Below the pieces are notes generated by a model. That model made no database searches and was not told where the DNA came from. It worked only from the letters and a program-made list of their open reading frames with translations. Source: Amphibacillus sp052055485 (lineage in GTDB: Bacteria > Bacillota > Bacilli > Bacillales > Amphibacillaceae). From it: 64,000 nt of DNA. This document shows, in pieces, positions 1 through 9,375 of this stretch (positions are counted from its first letter, which is position 1; each line of letters opens with the position of its first letter). The DNA lies in contig NZ_CP197171.1 of assembly GCF_052055485.1 (NCBI RefSeq), forward strand, positions 1,922,001-1,986,000, in the 5' to 3' direction. The translations under genes and the position numbers were made by a program.

Positions 1-263
1 TCGGTAAATTTGGTCCAAAAATTAAAAAGTTTACTCATGAGCTTATTGAAGCCAATTTAACTCATTTTATCGCTTCAGATGCACATAATACGAAGTCAAG
101 AGATTTCCAGATGCTTGAAGCCACTCATGAAGTGAAGCACAAATATGGGCAACAAACCTTATATATGTTGATGGAAAATGCCCAATTATTAATTGATGAT
201 CAAATGATTTATGTTGATGAACCACAACGCATTAAGCGGAAGAAATTTCTTGGATTATTTTAA
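1..263 (+). CDS. CpsB/CapC-type tyrosine-protein phosphatase, C-terminal part
   Basis: The window opens inside this gene; the last 86 codons are present and end at a TAA at 261-263. The translated end carries HFIASDAHN followed by a conserved SRDFQM stretch. These are hallmarks of the PHP-fold, metal-dependent CpsB/CapC/YwqE tyrosine phosphatases, which dephosphorylate the capsule-regulating BY-kinase. The Asp and His of SDAH are metal ligands in that family. The basic tail RIKRKKF is typical of the C-terminus. It is the first gene of the capsule block; the matching kinase and chain-length regulator would lie upstream, outside the window. A small hairpin (CTTCTC/GAGAAG, 274-290) follows the stop codon without a T-run. 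Confidence 0.85.
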   Translation, partial: GKFGPKIKKFTHELIEANLTHFIASDAHNTKSRDFQMLEATHEVKHKYGQQTLYMLMENAQLLIDDQMIYVDEPQRIKRKKFLGLF

Positions 264-378
264 GAGATACTTCCTTCTCTAGACGAGAAGAGGACTCAGC
301 ACAATGCCATCGAACAAAATGGCAAATGATCAACCAGATTAATTATTACAGAATAAGTAAAAAGGAGCGCATGTAGTT

Positions 379-1263
379 ATGGGAAAAGTAAAAAAAGCAA
401 TCATTCCAGCAGCAGGCTTAGGGACACGTTTTTTACCGGTGACGAAAGCGATGCCGAAGGAAATGTTGCCAATTGTTGATAAACCAACCATTCAATATAT
501 TGTCGAAGAAGCTGTTGCCTCAGGTATTGAGGATATCATTATTGTAACAGGTAAAGGCAAGCGAGCGATTGAAGATCATTTTGATTTGGCTCCAGAACTT
601 GAGCAAAATTTAAGAGAAAAGAACAAGCTTGATTTATTACATAAGGTTGAACAATCAACAAATCTAGCTGATATTCACTACATCCGACAAAAAGAACCCA
701 AAGGCCTTGGACATGCCGTCTGGTGTGCACGTAAATTTATTGGTGACGAACCTTTTGCCGTTCTTTTAGGTGATGATATTGTCCAAAGTGATATCCCTTG
801 TTTAAAACAATTAATTAATCAATATGAAGACACAGAATCTTCAATTATAGGTGTACAACAGGTACCAGAAGAATATACGGAACGTTACGGTATTGTCGAT
901 CCAGGTAAAAAGAATGGCAGACTTTATCAAGTCGATCATTTTGTGGAAAAGCCACCACGTGGAACAGCACCTTCAAACCTAGCGATCATGGGGCGTTATG
1001 TTTTCACACCTGAGATCTTTAGATTCTTAGAACGCCAAGAGATCGGTGCAGGCGGAGAAATCCAGCTTACCGATGCGATTCAAATGTTAAATGAAATTCA
1101 AAAAGTGTATGCCTATGATTTTGAAGGACATCGCTATGATGTTGGTGAACAGCTTGGCTTTGTCCAAACGACGATTGAATTTGCCCTGCAAAACAAAGAA
1201 ATTGGTGCAGATGTTAAACAAATGCTGATCGAATTAGTTGATAACATTAAAAATAATGACTAA
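379..1263 (+). CDS. galU: UTP--glucose-1-phosphate uridylyltransferase
   Basis: A 294-residue protein, the usual length for bacterial GalU/GtaB. It makes UDP-glucose from UTP and glucose-1-phosphate in the cytoplasm, the precursor for capsule sugars and for Ugd further right. The nucleotide-binding signature AGLGTRFLPVTKAMPKE lies at residues 12-28, with GDDIV near 131 and VEKP near 189; all are standard for the family. The ATG at 379 is preceded by AAGGAGC. It follows cpsB after a short gap and is followed by a strong hairpin before the next gene. Paralogues such as YngB-type enzymes look alike, but the capsule context fits a capsule-linked GalU. Confidence 0.93.
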   Translation: MGKVKKAIIPAAGLGTRFLPVTKAMPKEMLPIVDKPTIQYIVEEAVASGIEDIIIVTGKGKRAIEDHFDLAPELEQNLREKNKLDLLHKVEQSTNLADIHYIRQKEPKGLGHAVWCARKFIGDEPFAVLLGDDIVQSDIPCLKQLINQYEDTESSIIGVQQVPEEYTERYGIVDPGKKNGRLYQVDHFVEKPPRGTAPSNLAIMGRYVFTPEIFRFLERQEIGAGGEIQLTDAIQMLNEIQKVYAYDFEGHRYDVGEQLGFVQTTIEFALQNKEIGADVKQMLIELVDNIKNND

Positions 1264-1267
1264 TTAA

Positions 1268-1316
1268 ATTGGGGTGGACAACCAGATCCACCCCAATCAT
1301 GATCAATATTTTTTTT
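1268..1316 (+). terminator. Hairpin with downstream T-run after galU
   Basis: A perfect 11-bp stem (ATTGGGGTGGA / TCCACCCCAAT, 1268-1278 and 1287-1297) closes an 8-nt loop. An 8-T run follows 11 nt later (1309-1316). It sits between galU and the epsC-like gene and may terminate or attenuate transcription. The gap between stem and T-run makes efficiency uncertain. Confidence 0.6.
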
Positions 1317-1333
1317 GAAAAGGAGCAAATTCA

Positions 1334-3160
1334 ATGTCTTATCGAAAGCGGCTGACCTTACTTGTGCTACTTGATTCCTTGATTGTTGCATCAGCCATAT
1401 TGATCGCATCGTGGGTCGTTTATCCGACTATGGCAACTTGGTCAAATATGACTATTGTAGTCAGTGTCATTGCTTTACTCAGTTTTCATCATTTATATGC
1501 AATGATTTTTAAACTGTATAATAAAGTATGGTCATATGCAAGTATCAATGAACTGAAAGCTATTATTTATGCAGTCACTCTTTCCGTTGTGTCAACGGGT
1601 CTAATTCAGTATTTGGTTAATGGTTTTCAAATTTATCGCCGAGCACTTATTGTGACTTGGCTCTTATATGTCACCTTCATTGGCGGCTCACGCTTTATTT
1701 GGCGGGTTTATCGTGATCATTATATTAGCCCGAACAAAGACCAAAAACGAACGCTCATAGTTGGAGCAGGCTCAGCGGGTGCGATGATTGCCAGACAATT
1801 AACAAGTGGACAAAGCGACTCGGATTTAAGGCCGATTGCTTTTGTCGATGATGATTTATACAAATTGAAAATGGAAATCTTTAATTTGCCAGTCGTTGGG
1901 ACCACAAAAGATATTCAAGAAATCGTTGAAACTGAGCGAATTGATCATATTATTATTGCAATTCCGTCATTACGTAATGGTGAATTAAAAGAAATTATTG
2001 CGCGTTGTAGTGAAACAACTGCAAAGGTAAAAATTTTACCCAAAATTGAAGACATTGCAACGGGGAAAGTTGCCGTTAAAGCTTTACGTAATATTGATGT
2101 TGAAGACGTGCTCGGCCGACCATCAGTAGAATTGGATATCAATGCGATTTCTACCTACATAACAGGAAATACAGTCATGGTCACAGGAGCAGGCGGATCC
2201 ATTGGTTCGGAAATCTGTCGCCAACTCATGCGCTTTAGTCCGAAGAAAATTCTTTTAGTCGGACATGGCGAATACAGTATCTATCAAATTGATGCTGAAT
2301 TAAAAAAGGTATATGGTGAAACAGAAACAGAAATTATTCCAATCATTGGTGATGTTCAAGACCGCGATCGAATCTTTGACATTGTCAATACGTACAATCC
2401 GTGGATTATTTACCATGCAGCCGCCCATAAACACGTTCCTTTAATGGAATATAATCCTCACGAAGCGATTAAAAATAACGTGATTGGAACAAAGAATGTT
2501 GCCGAGGCTGCCGATACATTCAATATTCATACCTTCGTGTTTGTATCTACTGATAAAGCTGTTAACCCAACGAATGTGATGGGGGCAACTAAACGGATTT
2601 CAGAAATGATCATACAACATCTAGCCACACGAAGCGAAACCAAATTCGTTGCGGTTAGATTCGGAAATGTTCTAGGAAGTCGTGGTTCAGTCATTCCACT
2701 GTTTAAAGAACAAATTGCAAACGGTGGTCCTGTTACGGTTACCCATCCAGATATGACCCGTTATTTCATGACTATCCCGGAAGCTTCGAGACTTGTCATT
2801 CAAGCGGGAACGCTTGCGCGCGGTGGTGAAATTTTTGTTCTTGATATGGGTGAACCTGTTAAAATCGTCGACCTAGCCAAAAACCTTATTAAACTATCAG
2901 GCTATACAACTGACGAAATTGAAATTAAATTCTCAGGCATCCGACCCGGCGAGAAAATGTTTGAAGAATTATTAAACGAAGCCGAAATCCATCCAGAAGA
3001 AATTTTCGAGAAAATTTATATCGGCAAAACAAACCAAGTTGATATTAACCCCATATTTCAATTGATTGAACAATTTGAGCAATACAACAACAAGCAAGTT
3101 AAAGAAGAACTTATGCGCATTGTTTACGGCGAACAAAGAATGAAATCTCACATTTCTTAA
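1334..3160 (+). CDS. EpsC/CapD-type UDP-N-acetylglucosamine 4,6-dehydratase (membrane nucleotide-sugar dehydratase)
   Basis: A 608-residue protein with four predicted N-terminal membrane segments (about residues 8-120). A first Rossmann-like domain follows with VGAGSAGA near 143-150, then a second SDR domain with TGAGGSIGSE at 284-293. The catalytic region reads STDK (405-408) and NPTNVMGATK (411-420): Met replaces the usual Tyr, the SMK triad known from WbpM/PglF/EpsC enzymes. The family converts UDP-GlcNAc to the 4-keto-6-deoxy sugar, the first step toward bacillosamine- or QuiNAc/FucNAc-type sugars. The start is supported by AAAAGGAGC upstream. The next gene encodes the phosphoglycosyl transferase likely to use the product. 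Confidence 0.92.
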   Translation: MSYRKRLTLLVLLDSLIVASAILIASWVVYPTMATWSNMTIVVSVIALLSFHHLYAMIFKLYNKVWSYASINELKAIIYAVTLSVVSTGLIQYLVNGFQIYRRALIVTWLLYVTFIGGSRFIWRVYRDHYISPNKDQKRTLIVGAGSAGAMIARQLTSGQSDSDLRPIAFVDDDLYKLKMEIFNLPVVGTTKDIQEIVETERIDHIIIAIPSLRNGELKEIIARCSETTAKVKILPKIEDIATGKVAVKALRNIDVEDVLGRPSVELDINAISTYITGNTVMVTGAGGSIGSEICRQLMRFSPKKILLVGHGEYSIYQIDAELKKVYGETETEIIPIIGDVQDRDRIFDIVNTYNPWIIYHAAAHKHVPLMEYNPHEAIKNNVIGTKNVAEAADTFNIHTFVFVSTDKAVNPTNVMGATKRISEMIIQHLATRSETKFVAVRFGNVLGSRGSVIPLFKEQIANGGPVTVTHPDMTRYFMTIPEASRLVIQAGTLARGGEIFVLDMGEPVKIVDLAKNLIKLSGYTTDEIEIKFSGIRPGEKMFEELLNEAEIHPEEIFEKIYIGKTNQVDINPIFQLIEQFEQYNNKQVKEELMRIVYGEQRMKSHIS

Positions 3161-3210
3161 GCAAGAAATTCTCGCAATCATTTACCGACATACAGGAGGA
3201 CGCACTTATT

Positions 3211-3840
3211 ATGACTTATATAACAATCAAGAGAATCATTGACATTATCTTATCATTATTCGGACTTATTATTTTATCCCCTGTATTTTTAATTCTTATT
3301 ATCGCCATAAAAATTGACTCGAGAGGACCTGTGCTTTTCAAACAGAAACGCACAGGCATCCACAAGAGTCATTTTCACATTCTAAAATTCCGCACCATGC
3401 GCATAGACACACCCAAGGATACCCCAACCCACCTACTCGAAAATCCAGATCAATGGATTACTAGAGTTGGCAAGTTCCTGAGGAAGACGAGTTTGGATGA
3501 ATTACCACAAATCATCAATATCGTCAAAGGTCAGATGAGCATTATCGGCCCAAGACCAGCCCTCTGGAATCAATATGATTTAATTGAAGCAAGAGACAAA
3601 TATGGAGCAAATGATGTTCCTGTTGGCCTCACCGGCTGGGCTCAAATCAATGGTAGAGACGAACTTCCCATCGAAGTGAAAGCAAAGCTCGATGGAGAAT
3701 ATGTTAAAAAAATCGGCTTCATCATGGATGTTAAGTGCTTTTTCGGCACAATAATCAGCGTCTTCAAAAGTGACGGAGTTGTTGAGGGTAGGACAGGGAC
3801 TACAGAAGATAACGAAGAAAAAGCAAGGGAGTCCATTTAA
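3211..3840 (+). CDS. Undecaprenyl-phosphate sugar phosphotransferase (PglC/EpsL type)
   Basis: A 209-residue monotopic phosphoglycosyl transferase of the small bacterial sugar transferase family (PglC-like, lacking the large WbaP-type N-terminal domain). One hydrophobic segment at about residues 8-30 is followed by the conserved FKQKRTG (about 44-50), ILKFRTM (about 58-64), DELPQ and SIIGPRPAL motifs; the Asp-Glu pair is catalytic in this family. It starts capsule repeat-unit synthesis by moving a phospho-sugar from a UDP-sugar to undecaprenyl phosphate at the inner membrane face. The ATG follows AGGAGG. It lies 50 bp after the dehydratase and 2 bp before the next gene, so it is almost certainly co-transcribed. 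The likely substrate is a UDP-diNAcBac- or QuiNAc-type sugar (inference). Confidence 0.92.
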   Translation: MTYITIKRIIDIILSLFGLIILSPVFLILIIAIKIDSRGPVLFKQKRTGIHKSHFHILKFRTMRIDTPKDTPTHLLENPDQWITRVGKFLRKTSLDELPQIINIVKGQMSIIGPRPALWNQYDLIEARDKYGANDVPVGLTGWAQINGRDELPIEVKAKLDGEYVKKIGFIMDVKCFFGTIISVFKSDGVVEGRTGTTEDNEEKARESI

Positions 3841-3842
3841 CA

Positions 3843-4694
3843 ATGAAGCAAATTTTGATAACCGGTCAGAATAGTTACATAGGAACCTCCCTTGAAAAAT
3901 GGCTACTCAAACATCCTACTGAGTATCAAGTAGATACGATTGATATGCAAGATGAAGCTTGGAGAGAGAAGGACTTTTCAAATTATGATGTTGTCTTTCA
4001 TGTGGCTGGGATTGCACATAGAAAAGAAACAACTGAAAACCAAGACTTGTATTATAAGATTAATAAAGAGCTAGCATTTGAAACAGCACAGAAAGCAAAA
4101 ACAGATGGAGTGAAACAATTTATTTTCTTGAGTTCAATGAGTGTCTATGGAGTTGAAAAAGGTATTATAAATGAGAACACACCACTAAAACCTAATAGTG
4201 CTTATGGAAAGTCAAAACTTGAAGCAGAAGAACTAATTAATACTTTGGTAGATGATACTTTCGTTGTAGCAGTCTTAAGACCACCAATGGTTTACGGTAA
4301 GAACTGTAAAGGAAATTACCCAAGGTTAGCAAAACTAGCATTAAAAACACCTATTTTTCCAAACGTTGATAATAAACGTAGTATGATTTATATAGATAAT
4401 TTATCAAACTTTGTAAAGCAGCTAATCGATAACTGTAGTAAGGGATTGTTCTTTCCACAGAATGCTGAATATGTAAATACAAGTGAGATGGTTCGACTTA
4501 TTGCAGAAGTACACGGTAAGAAGTTAAGACTGACTAAGATCTTTAATCCTTTATTAAAGTTACTGAATATTAGTGTGGTTAATAAGGTGTTTGGGGATTT
4601 GGTTTATGATATGAATATGTCTAAGTTTGAAAGTGATTATAGATTTTGTGATTTTAGTGAATCGATACTTAATACAGAGGGGGCAAGAGAATGA
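3843..4694 (+). CDS. NAD-dependent epimerase/dehydratase (extended SDR), capsule sugar
   Basis: A 283-residue extended short-chain dehydrogenase. The N-terminal nucleotide-binding turn is TGQNSYIGTSL (7-17), an open variant of TGxxGxxG. The active site is Ser97/98 (FLSSMS) with Tyr121 and Lys125 (AYGKSK). The family interconverts or reduces nucleotide sugars, often acting on the 4-keto intermediate made by the EpsC-type dehydratase two genes upstream. It could therefore be a UDP-4-keto-hexosamine reductase/epimerase (WbpV/WbpK-like); the exact substrate is not visible. It begins 2 bp after the sugar transferase and overlaps the next glycosyltransferase by 4 bp (ATGA), so translation is coupled. 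From here the DNA becomes more AT-rich, marking entry into the variable cassette. Confidence 0.85.
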   Translation: MKQILITGQNSYIGTSLEKWLLKHPTEYQVDTIDMQDEAWREKDFSNYDVVFHVAGIAHRKETTENQDLYYKINKELAFETAQKAKTDGVKQFIFLSSMSVYGVEKGIINENTPLKPNSAYGKSKLEAEELINTLVDDTFVVAVLRPPMVYGKNCKGNYPRLAKLALKTPIFPNVDNKRSMIYIDNLSNFVKQLIDNCSKGLFFPQNAEYVNTSEMVRLIAEVHGKKLRLTKIFNPLLKLLNISVVNKVFGDLVYDMNMSKFESDYRFCDFSESILNTEGARE

Positions 4695-5458
4695 GTAAAA
4701 GTGCGGTGCTAGTTAGCATAGTAATGCCGGCTTATAATTGTGAAAAATATATTGTAGAAGCAATAAACTCAGTGCTTGCTCAAACTTATCAGAATTGGGA
4801 ATTGTTAGTTTTAGATGATGGTTCCAAAGATAATACACTTCAGATAATCAATGAATTTGGAGAAAAAGACTCCAGAGTTAGACCGTTGCAGAATGAAAAA
4901 AACATGGGTGTTTCTGCAACGAGAAACAAAGGTATAGATTTAGCAACTGGCGATTGGATAGCATTTTTAGATAGTGATGACTTGTGGGAACCATCTAAAT
5001 TAGAAAAACAGCTTGAGATTTCAGGTAGATATTTGGCGGAATTCCTATTTACTGGGTCATCATATATTAATGAAGAGGGCGAACCATTCAAGGGAATATT
5101 TGAAGTTCCTGAAAGAGTTACATATAAGAAGCTTAGAAAACATAATGTAATCTCTTGTTCATCTGTACTTGTAAAAAAGAAGTATTTTGAAAATATTAAA
5201 ATGGAAAAAGATGATATGCATGAAGATTATGCAGTCTGGTTAAGAATTTTGAAATTAGGCGTTACGGCATATGGATTAAATGAACCTTTATTGGTTTATA
5301 GAATTTCTAAAAATTCAAAGTCAGGAAACAAGTTGAAGACAGTGAAGATGACTTATAGAGTATTTAGATTTATTGGGATTAATCCTATCGGATCTGCTTA
5401 TTTTATGCTTAGGCATACACTTGCTTCAGTTAGGAAGTACAAAAGGATATTCTTATAA
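4691..5458 (+). CDS. Glycosyltransferase family 2
   Basis: A 255-residue GT-A fold enzyme with VSIVMPAYN at 8-16, DDGS at 42-45 and the metal-binding DSDD at 94-97. These are the standard N-terminal motifs of family 2 inverting glycosyltransferases. The C-terminal third has HEDYAVWLRIL, the common ED-x-W acceptor/base motif. It should transfer a sugar onto the undecaprenyl-linked capsule intermediate in the cytoplasm; donor and acceptor cannot be told from sequence. The start is preceded by AGAGGGGG and overlaps the epimerase stop. It is followed by a decayed gene rather than a partner. Confidence 0.9.
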   Translation: MSKSAVLVSIVMPAYNCEKYIVEAINSVLAQTYQNWELLVLDDGSKDNTLQIINEFGEKDSRVRPLQNEKNMGVSATRNKGIDLATGDWIAFLDSDDLWEPSKLEKQLEISGRYLAEFLFTGSSYINEEGEPFKGIFEVPERVTYKKLRKHNVISCSSVLVKKKYFENIKMEKDDMHEDYAVWLRILKLGVTAYGLNEPLLVYRISKNSKSGNKLKTVKMTYRVFRFIGINPIGSAYFMLRHTLASVRKYKRIFL

Positions 5459-5497
5459 AAATTTTAATAATACGGAATATAAACCGGAGGTATTTTA

Positions 5498-6075
5498 ATG
5501 AAGTCTAATAAATATAGTGAGCATTTAAGTTTCTATTCAAGTAGTTAGAACCCATTTAAAGATATCGAAGGATATAAATTCTTAACTATGAAACGAGTTA
5601 ACAAGATAGAGAATATTTATAATGTTAACAACAATATGTTTCTGAAATATCATTAGATGAATTTATTAATTCTATCAGAGAAAAAAGTAATTATTAAACC
5701 ATTTAATATACCAGCTGCAAAAGGTATTTATATAGTAAAAATGAAAAATCATTAATTATAATGGTAAGATAAATATAGTCTTTGCTCTATTATGGATGAG
5801 ATCAAGAAGTGCAACTGTAGATAAATTTCATAAAGCTGGACTAGTTATCTGTTAGATTTAACTACTAAGGCAGTTAAAAACAAGAAGTAAATCTAAATCG
5901 TAACAACTATATATTTCATCCAAGTTGTTGGACATTGAAGATGAGTTTTTAAATATAAAAATAAAAAAAGATGATTGTAATTGTCGTAGTTAGAAAATTA
6001 TTGGAGAGTAGACATATTGTCTGGAATATTGCCGTTTTAGAGGATGAATATGAATTTATTGAAGGAAGTTAATAT
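5498..6075 (+). pseudogene. Decayed capsule gene of unknown family
   Basis: A well-spaced ribosome binding site (CCGGAGG) precedes an ATG at 5498, but the frame stops after 16 codons. Amino-acid-like stretches continue beyond the stop, including NPFKDIEGYKFLTMKRVNK, broken by repeated stops and apparent frameshifts up to about 6075. The region sits where a gene is expected, between a glycosyltransferase and licD. I could not recognise the original product; a glycosyltransferase or sugar-modifying enzyme would fit the position, but that is inference only. The boundaries are approximate. Confidence 0.5.
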
Positions 6076-6143
6076 ATGAAAGTTGCTAATTATATATTTT
6101 TTTGATAAAGAAAGGAAAATTTTTATGAAATAGGGGTGATACA

Positions 6144-6983
6144 GTGATTTCGAATATGAAGAAAGTCCAAGATAAAATCCTAGAAATTGCTATCTATATT
6201 GATGAGTTTTGTAATAAACATGGAATTACTTATTATTTAATGGGGGGATCAGCATTAGGAGCTGTTCGGCATAATGGGTTTATACCATGGGATGATGACT
6301 TAGACATATTTATGACTTATGAAAATTATATTAAATTCTTAAATGCTTGCGAAACAGATCTTGACACGGAAAGATTTTATCTCCAAAAAGAGAATACAGA
6401 TGAATGGCCATTATTTTTTAGTAAGGTTAGAATGAATGGGACTACTTTTATTGAAGAAGATACGAAAGAGCGTAAAATGCATAAAGGATTTTACATAGAC
6501 ATTATGTGTCTCAATAACACTACCAAAAATAAGGCGTATAGATATTTACAATACGTTTCAGCAAAACTAATTATTGCAAAAACATTGTCGTTAAGAGGAT
6601 ATTTGACAGAAAATAAAATTAAAAAAATAACGATGTTAGTATCTAAAGGATTAGTTAATGGTCCAATATTATCAATGCTACTTTGGATAGTTAGAAGCTT
6701 AAATAGTGTGGATACAGGCTATGTAGGTCATTTTTTTGGTCGTGCAAAATTCAAAAATACTTCTTTCAAAATAGAATACTTAGGTAGACAAAGGTATGTT
6801 GAGTTTTCAGGATATGAACTCCCAGTAATGGAGAATGTCGAGGAGTACCTTGAAGTAAGGTTTGGTTCAGACTATATGAAAATGCCTGATCAGAAAACAC
6901 GTGATATGTATCCGGTACATGCTATATTTGTAGATACAAAAAAAGATTATAGCTTTTATGAAAAAAAGTTTAGTGAATTATAG
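6144..6983 (+). CDS. LicD family phosphotransferase
   Basis: A 279-residue protein with the LicD nucleotidyltransferase-fold signature: LMGGSALGAVRHNG (32-45), then IPWDDDLDIFM (47-57). The Gly-Ser and Asp-x-Asp residues form the active site. LicD proteins transfer phosphocholine or related phospho-alcohols (such as phosphoribitol or phosphoglycerol) from CDP-activated donors onto teichoic acids or capsule sugars. Translation appears to start at GTG 6144 after GGGGTGA. The cytidylyltransferase at 12799 could supply a CDP-linked donor. I see no licA, licB or licC genes nearby, so phosphocholine specifically is not supported. Confidence 0.88.
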   Translation: MISNMKKVQDKILEIAIYIDEFCNKHGITYYLMGGSALGAVRHNGFIPWDDDLDIFMTYENYIKFLNACETDLDTERFYLQKENTDEWPLFFSKVRMNGTTFIEEDTKERKMHKGFYIDIMCLNNTTKNKAYRYLQYVSAKLIIAKTLSLRGYLTENKIKKITMLVSKGLVNGPILSMLLWIVRSLNSVDTGYVGHFFGRAKFKNTSFKIEYLGRQRYVEFSGYELPVMENVEEYLEVRFGSDYMKMPDQKTRDMYPVHAIFVDTKKDYSFYEKKFSEL

Positions 6984-7013
6984 AATTTGTTGAACTAAGA
7001 GGTGAATAAATTC

Positions 7014-8171
7014 ATGGATAAAAAAATTTTGTTCATTGTAAATAGTCTTAGCAAAGGTAGCGGAGTAATGTCTTTTTTAATGAATATTTATAGGAACATA
7101 GATTCCAGTAAATTAAAAATAGACTTTGTAATAGGAACAGAAGTGGAGACGAGTTACAAAAATGAATTAATTGATTTAGGAGCAAAAATATTTTATATCC
7201 CAGCGCCTAAAAAAGTTAGCTTAAAAAATTTCATTAATTATAAAAAGAGTATTGAAGAATTTTTTGATATTCATCAGTATGATATAATTCACTCTCATGT
7301 TCCTATATTTAATTTCATTTATTTTCCTATTGCGAAAAAATTTGGAGTTAAATACAGAATAGCACATAGTCATAGTACACAGTCTTCAAGTAAAATTTCT
7401 AGCAAAATTAGAAATTACTTTTTATTGCTTACATTGAAGAAAACTTCTAATTACTATTTTGCTTGTAGTAAACAAGCTGCGTTATTTTTATTTGGAAAAA
7501 GTAAGTATAAAAAAAATCAAGTGAAAATATTAAATAATGCTATTAACACAGATCTTTTCTCTTTTAAAGAATCAATAAGAAAAATAAAAAGAGCAGAATT
7601 AGATGTAGTAGATAAGTTTGTAATTGGACATGTAGGGAGATTTGCTAGTGAAAAAAACCATAGTTATTTGTTGGACATTTTCTATGAAATAAAAAACAGA
7701 CAAAAAAACAGCGTCTTGGTTTTAGTGGGAGAAGGTAAATTATTTAAAGAAATTCATCATAAAGCGAGGTCGCTTGGATTAGTGGATAGTATTCTTTTTT
7801 TAGGAATCAGGGATGATGTCAATGAAATTATGCAAGCAATGGATGCTTTTCTATTACCCTCAGTATTTGAGGGATTAGGAATAGTAGCAATTGAAGCGCA
7901 ATCAGTAGGATTACCATGCTTTGTATCTAATGGTGTACCTAAAGATGTGAACTTAACTGATTTGATTAGTCATCTATCTCTCGAAAAAAAACCTTGCTTT
8001 TGGGCAGATCAGATTTGTTCAATTCAGCGAGATAACATTAAAAGATCAGAATATGCACTTAAAATAAAAAAACAAAATTATGATATCAAAAAACAAGTAA
8101 AATGGTTAGAGGATTTTTATTTAAATATAGAAGGAAAAACTACTACAAGTTCTAATGACATAAGTCCATAG
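7014..8171 (+). CDS. Glycosyltransferase family 4 (GT-B fold)
   Basis: I place the start at ATG 7014, seven bases after AGAGGTG. An upstream in-frame GTG at 7002 lies inside that ribosome binding site. The resulting 385-residue protein shows an N-terminal SLSKGSGVM donor-side loop, HSHVPIFN and IAHSHST in the first domain, then VGHVGRFASEKNH-type and PSVFEGLGIVAIEAQ motifs in the second. The E-x7-E pattern of the latter binds the nucleotide-sugar in GT4 retaining enzymes. It resembles EpsF-type capsule glycosyltransferases. The sugar is unknown. Confidence 0.88.
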   Translation: MDKKILFIVNSLSKGSGVMSFLMNIYRNIDSSKLKIDFVIGTEVETSYKNELIDLGAKIFYIPAPKKVSLKNFINYKKSIEEFFDIHQYDIIHSHVPIFNFIYFPIAKKFGVKYRIAHSHSTQSSSKISSKIRNYFLLLTLKKTSNYYFACSKQAALFLFGKSKYKKNQVKILNNAINTDLFSFKESIRKIKRAELDVVDKFVIGHVGRFASEKNHSYLLDIFYEIKNRQKNSVLVLVGEGKLFKEIHHKARSLGLVDSILFLGIRDDVNEIMQAMDAFLLPSVFEGLGIVAIEAQSVGLPCFVSNGVPKDVNLTDLISHLSLEKKPCFWADQICSIQRDNIKRSEYALKIKKQNYDIKKQVKWLEDFYLNIEGKTTTSSNDISP

Positions 8172-8214
8172 AATATGAGAATATATTATTGCTATTTAAG
8201 TCAGGAGCACACAT

Positions 8215-9342
8215 ATGTTAACACATATTTTAGTAATTATTTTAATTCTTTTATCGGGTATTTTTTTTAATAATTCAAAATTTAGATTTGGTAATAAGGT
8301 ATATATGATTAATGTTTTTTTAGTCTTATTTTTTATCTCTGCATTTAGGTCGGTAAACATAGGTAATGATACACAAGATTATTTTCTTATGTTTTATAGA
8401 TTTGGAAACATGAATAGTGTGTTTAACTTAGACTCCACAATTGAGATTGGATATAGAATTTTAAATAGGGCTCTGTATACAATCAGTTCTAATACTCTGA
8501 TTCTAACTACTGTAACAAGTGCTATTATTATTGGCGTTTTTATGAAATTTATATATAAAAACTCAAAAATTACATGGCTGAGTGTTTTACTTTTTTTAAA
8601 TCTAAGGATATTTTATTTTACTCTTAGTGGTATAAGACAGTCTATAGCATTAGCAGTAATATTAGTTAGCTATAAATATGTTAAAGAGAGAAAATTCATA
8701 CCCTTTTTTATTTTAGTTATAGTTGCTTCTACTTTTCATTTAACTGCACTAGTCTTTCTAATTGTATATCCACTTTCCAAAATTAATTATACTAAAAAAG
8801 TAATGAATACATATTTGGTTATTAGTGGTTTATTATTTTTACTTTTTGATTATTTTATTATATTTATTTTGAGGTTTTTTCCTAAATATCAAGTATATAT
8901 ATCAAGCAGTTATTTTGAAAATACAAGATTGGCTAGTATGGTAGACTTTTTTGTTATTTTATCTATATTTGTTTTTGGTTATATCCTAAGAAAGAATTTT
9001 AATAATAATGAGGTTAGAATAAAGAGAAAATCAAAGAAAACTATGATTAAAAATAAATATGCTACTGAAAAGAATATTTTATTGCATATTATTTCATTAG
9101 CTTTGTTGTTTACTTTTATAGCAATTAATGTCTCACTTGTTAAAAGGGTAGGACTATACTTTTTTATTTTCACTATTATATATATTCCAAACGTAATCCA
9201 AAAAATCCAAGATAAAAATCTAAAGTTACTATTATTATATTCGATCACCGTTCTTACTTTTGCTTATAATATTATCATACTTATATATCGGCCTGAGTGG
9301 CAACATGTTTATCCATATGAATTTTTTTGGCAAATAAACTGA
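8215..9342 (+). CDS. EpsG/Wzy-type polysaccharide polymerase
   Basis: A 375-residue, very hydrophobic protein with about ten membrane spans. The motif SGIRQSIALAVILVSYKYV near residues 140-158 and an early FRSVNIGNDTQDY stretch are characteristic of the EpsG family of O-antigen/capsule polymerases. It should join lipid-linked repeat units on the outer membrane face. The ATG at 8215 follows TCAGGAGCAC. It sits among glycosyltransferases and just upstream of a flippase, the expected Wzx/Wzy arrangement. Base composition is strongly AT-biased, as in other capsule polymerases. Confidence 0.87.
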   Translation: MLTHILVIILILLSGIFFNNSKFRFGNKVYMINVFLVLFFISAFRSVNIGNDTQDYFLMFYRFGNMNSVFNLDSTIEIGYRILNRALYTISSNTLILTTVTSAIIIGVFMKFIYKNSKITWLSVLLFLNLRIFYFTLSGIRQSIALAVILVSYKYVKERKFIPFFILVIVASTFHLTALVFLIVYPLSKINYTKKVMNTYLVISGLLFLLFDYFIIFILRFFPKYQVYISSSYFENTRLASMVDFFVILSIFVFGYILRKNFNNNEVRIKRKSKKTMIKNKYATEKNILLHIISLALLFTFIAINVSLVKRVGLYFFIFTIIYIPNVIQKIQDKNLKLLLLYSITVLTFAYNIIILIYRPEWQHVYPYEFFWQIN

Positions 9343-9375
9343 TATTCAAATAATATTATTGATGGAGGATAAATT